Positions 63,926 to 64,000 of a stretch of DNA of 64,000 nucleotides are shown in pieces; within the stretch, counting starts at the first letter, position 1, and each line of letters opens with the position of its first letter. The DNA lies in assembly GCF_905220565.1 (NCBI RefSeq), contig NC_059409.1, forward strand, positions 16,052,549 through 16,116,548, in the 5' to 3' direction. The notes beneath the pieces were generated by a model, which saw nothing but the letters and a program-made list of their open reading frames with translations, was not told where the DNA came from and searched no databases. This DNA comes from Melitaea cinxia (lineage: Eukaryota; Arthropoda; Insecta; Lepidoptera; Nymphalidae). Both the position numbers and the translations under genes were made by a program.

Positions 63926-64000
63926 CTGTTTGTCAGTATTTCACAGGTTATATTTCGGGGAGTGTGTTCAAGGACTATACAATTTGGTTCCACCATCACC

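Overview
The window looks like nuclear DNA of a moth or butterfly (Lepidoptera). It is AT-rich, has introns, and is dominated by short interspersed repeats. Many of these are 5'-truncated RTE-type LINE ends with (ATGATG)n tails whose ORF ends in a GEAYVQQW-like motif. There are also Helitron-like ends ending in CTAGT/CTAAT, tRNA-headed SINEs and broken hAT, mariner and copia genes. Nothing suggests bacterial or viral origin, and no operons, CRISPR arrays or rRNA genes were seen.

Only one conventional host gene is well supported. It runs on the + strand from a TATA-box promoter near 25328 to a poly(A) signal at 44284. A 12-nt first coding exon (25415-25426, MKIT) joins a second exon (27573-27735) that completes a hydrophobic signal peptide and carries two KR dibasic sites. 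Three 3' exons (41555-41680, 42164-42610, 43296-44033) encode a long Gln/Pro/Tyr-rich secreted protein. The splice phases show that at least one exon between 27735 and 41555 is not identified. The protein resembles low-complexity insect cuticle or matrix proteins, but the family was not recognised. A second possible coding exon lies at 63342-63683.

Layout. 1-1540: 3' part of a frameshifted hAT transposase and possible subterminal repeats. 1541-25260: repeat-filled intergenic DNA. 25328-44290: the secreted-protein gene, with introns full of nested repeats. 44300-63000: more repeats, a copia RNase H remnant (61580-61894) and a mariner remnant (62972-63135). 63342-63683: possible exon.

The repeats sort into families named here for reference. 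R: RTE ends and a roughly 340-bp non-autonomous relative. A and D: tRNA-headed SINEs. T: a tRNA-like element with inverted arms. C: starts ACTAGGTCGGCAAAC. E: ends AACCGACTTC. G: ends GAAGTAAAACTTC. H: Helitron-like. J and K: two minor families. Target-site duplications of 7-14 bp were read by eye around many of them. The most unusual items are family T, whose best copy carries two facing tRNA-like cloverleaves in 164-bp inverted arms inside a 14-bp target duplication, and exon 2 of the gene, which sits between two oppositely oriented copies of the R repeat, one starting 14 nt past its splice donor.
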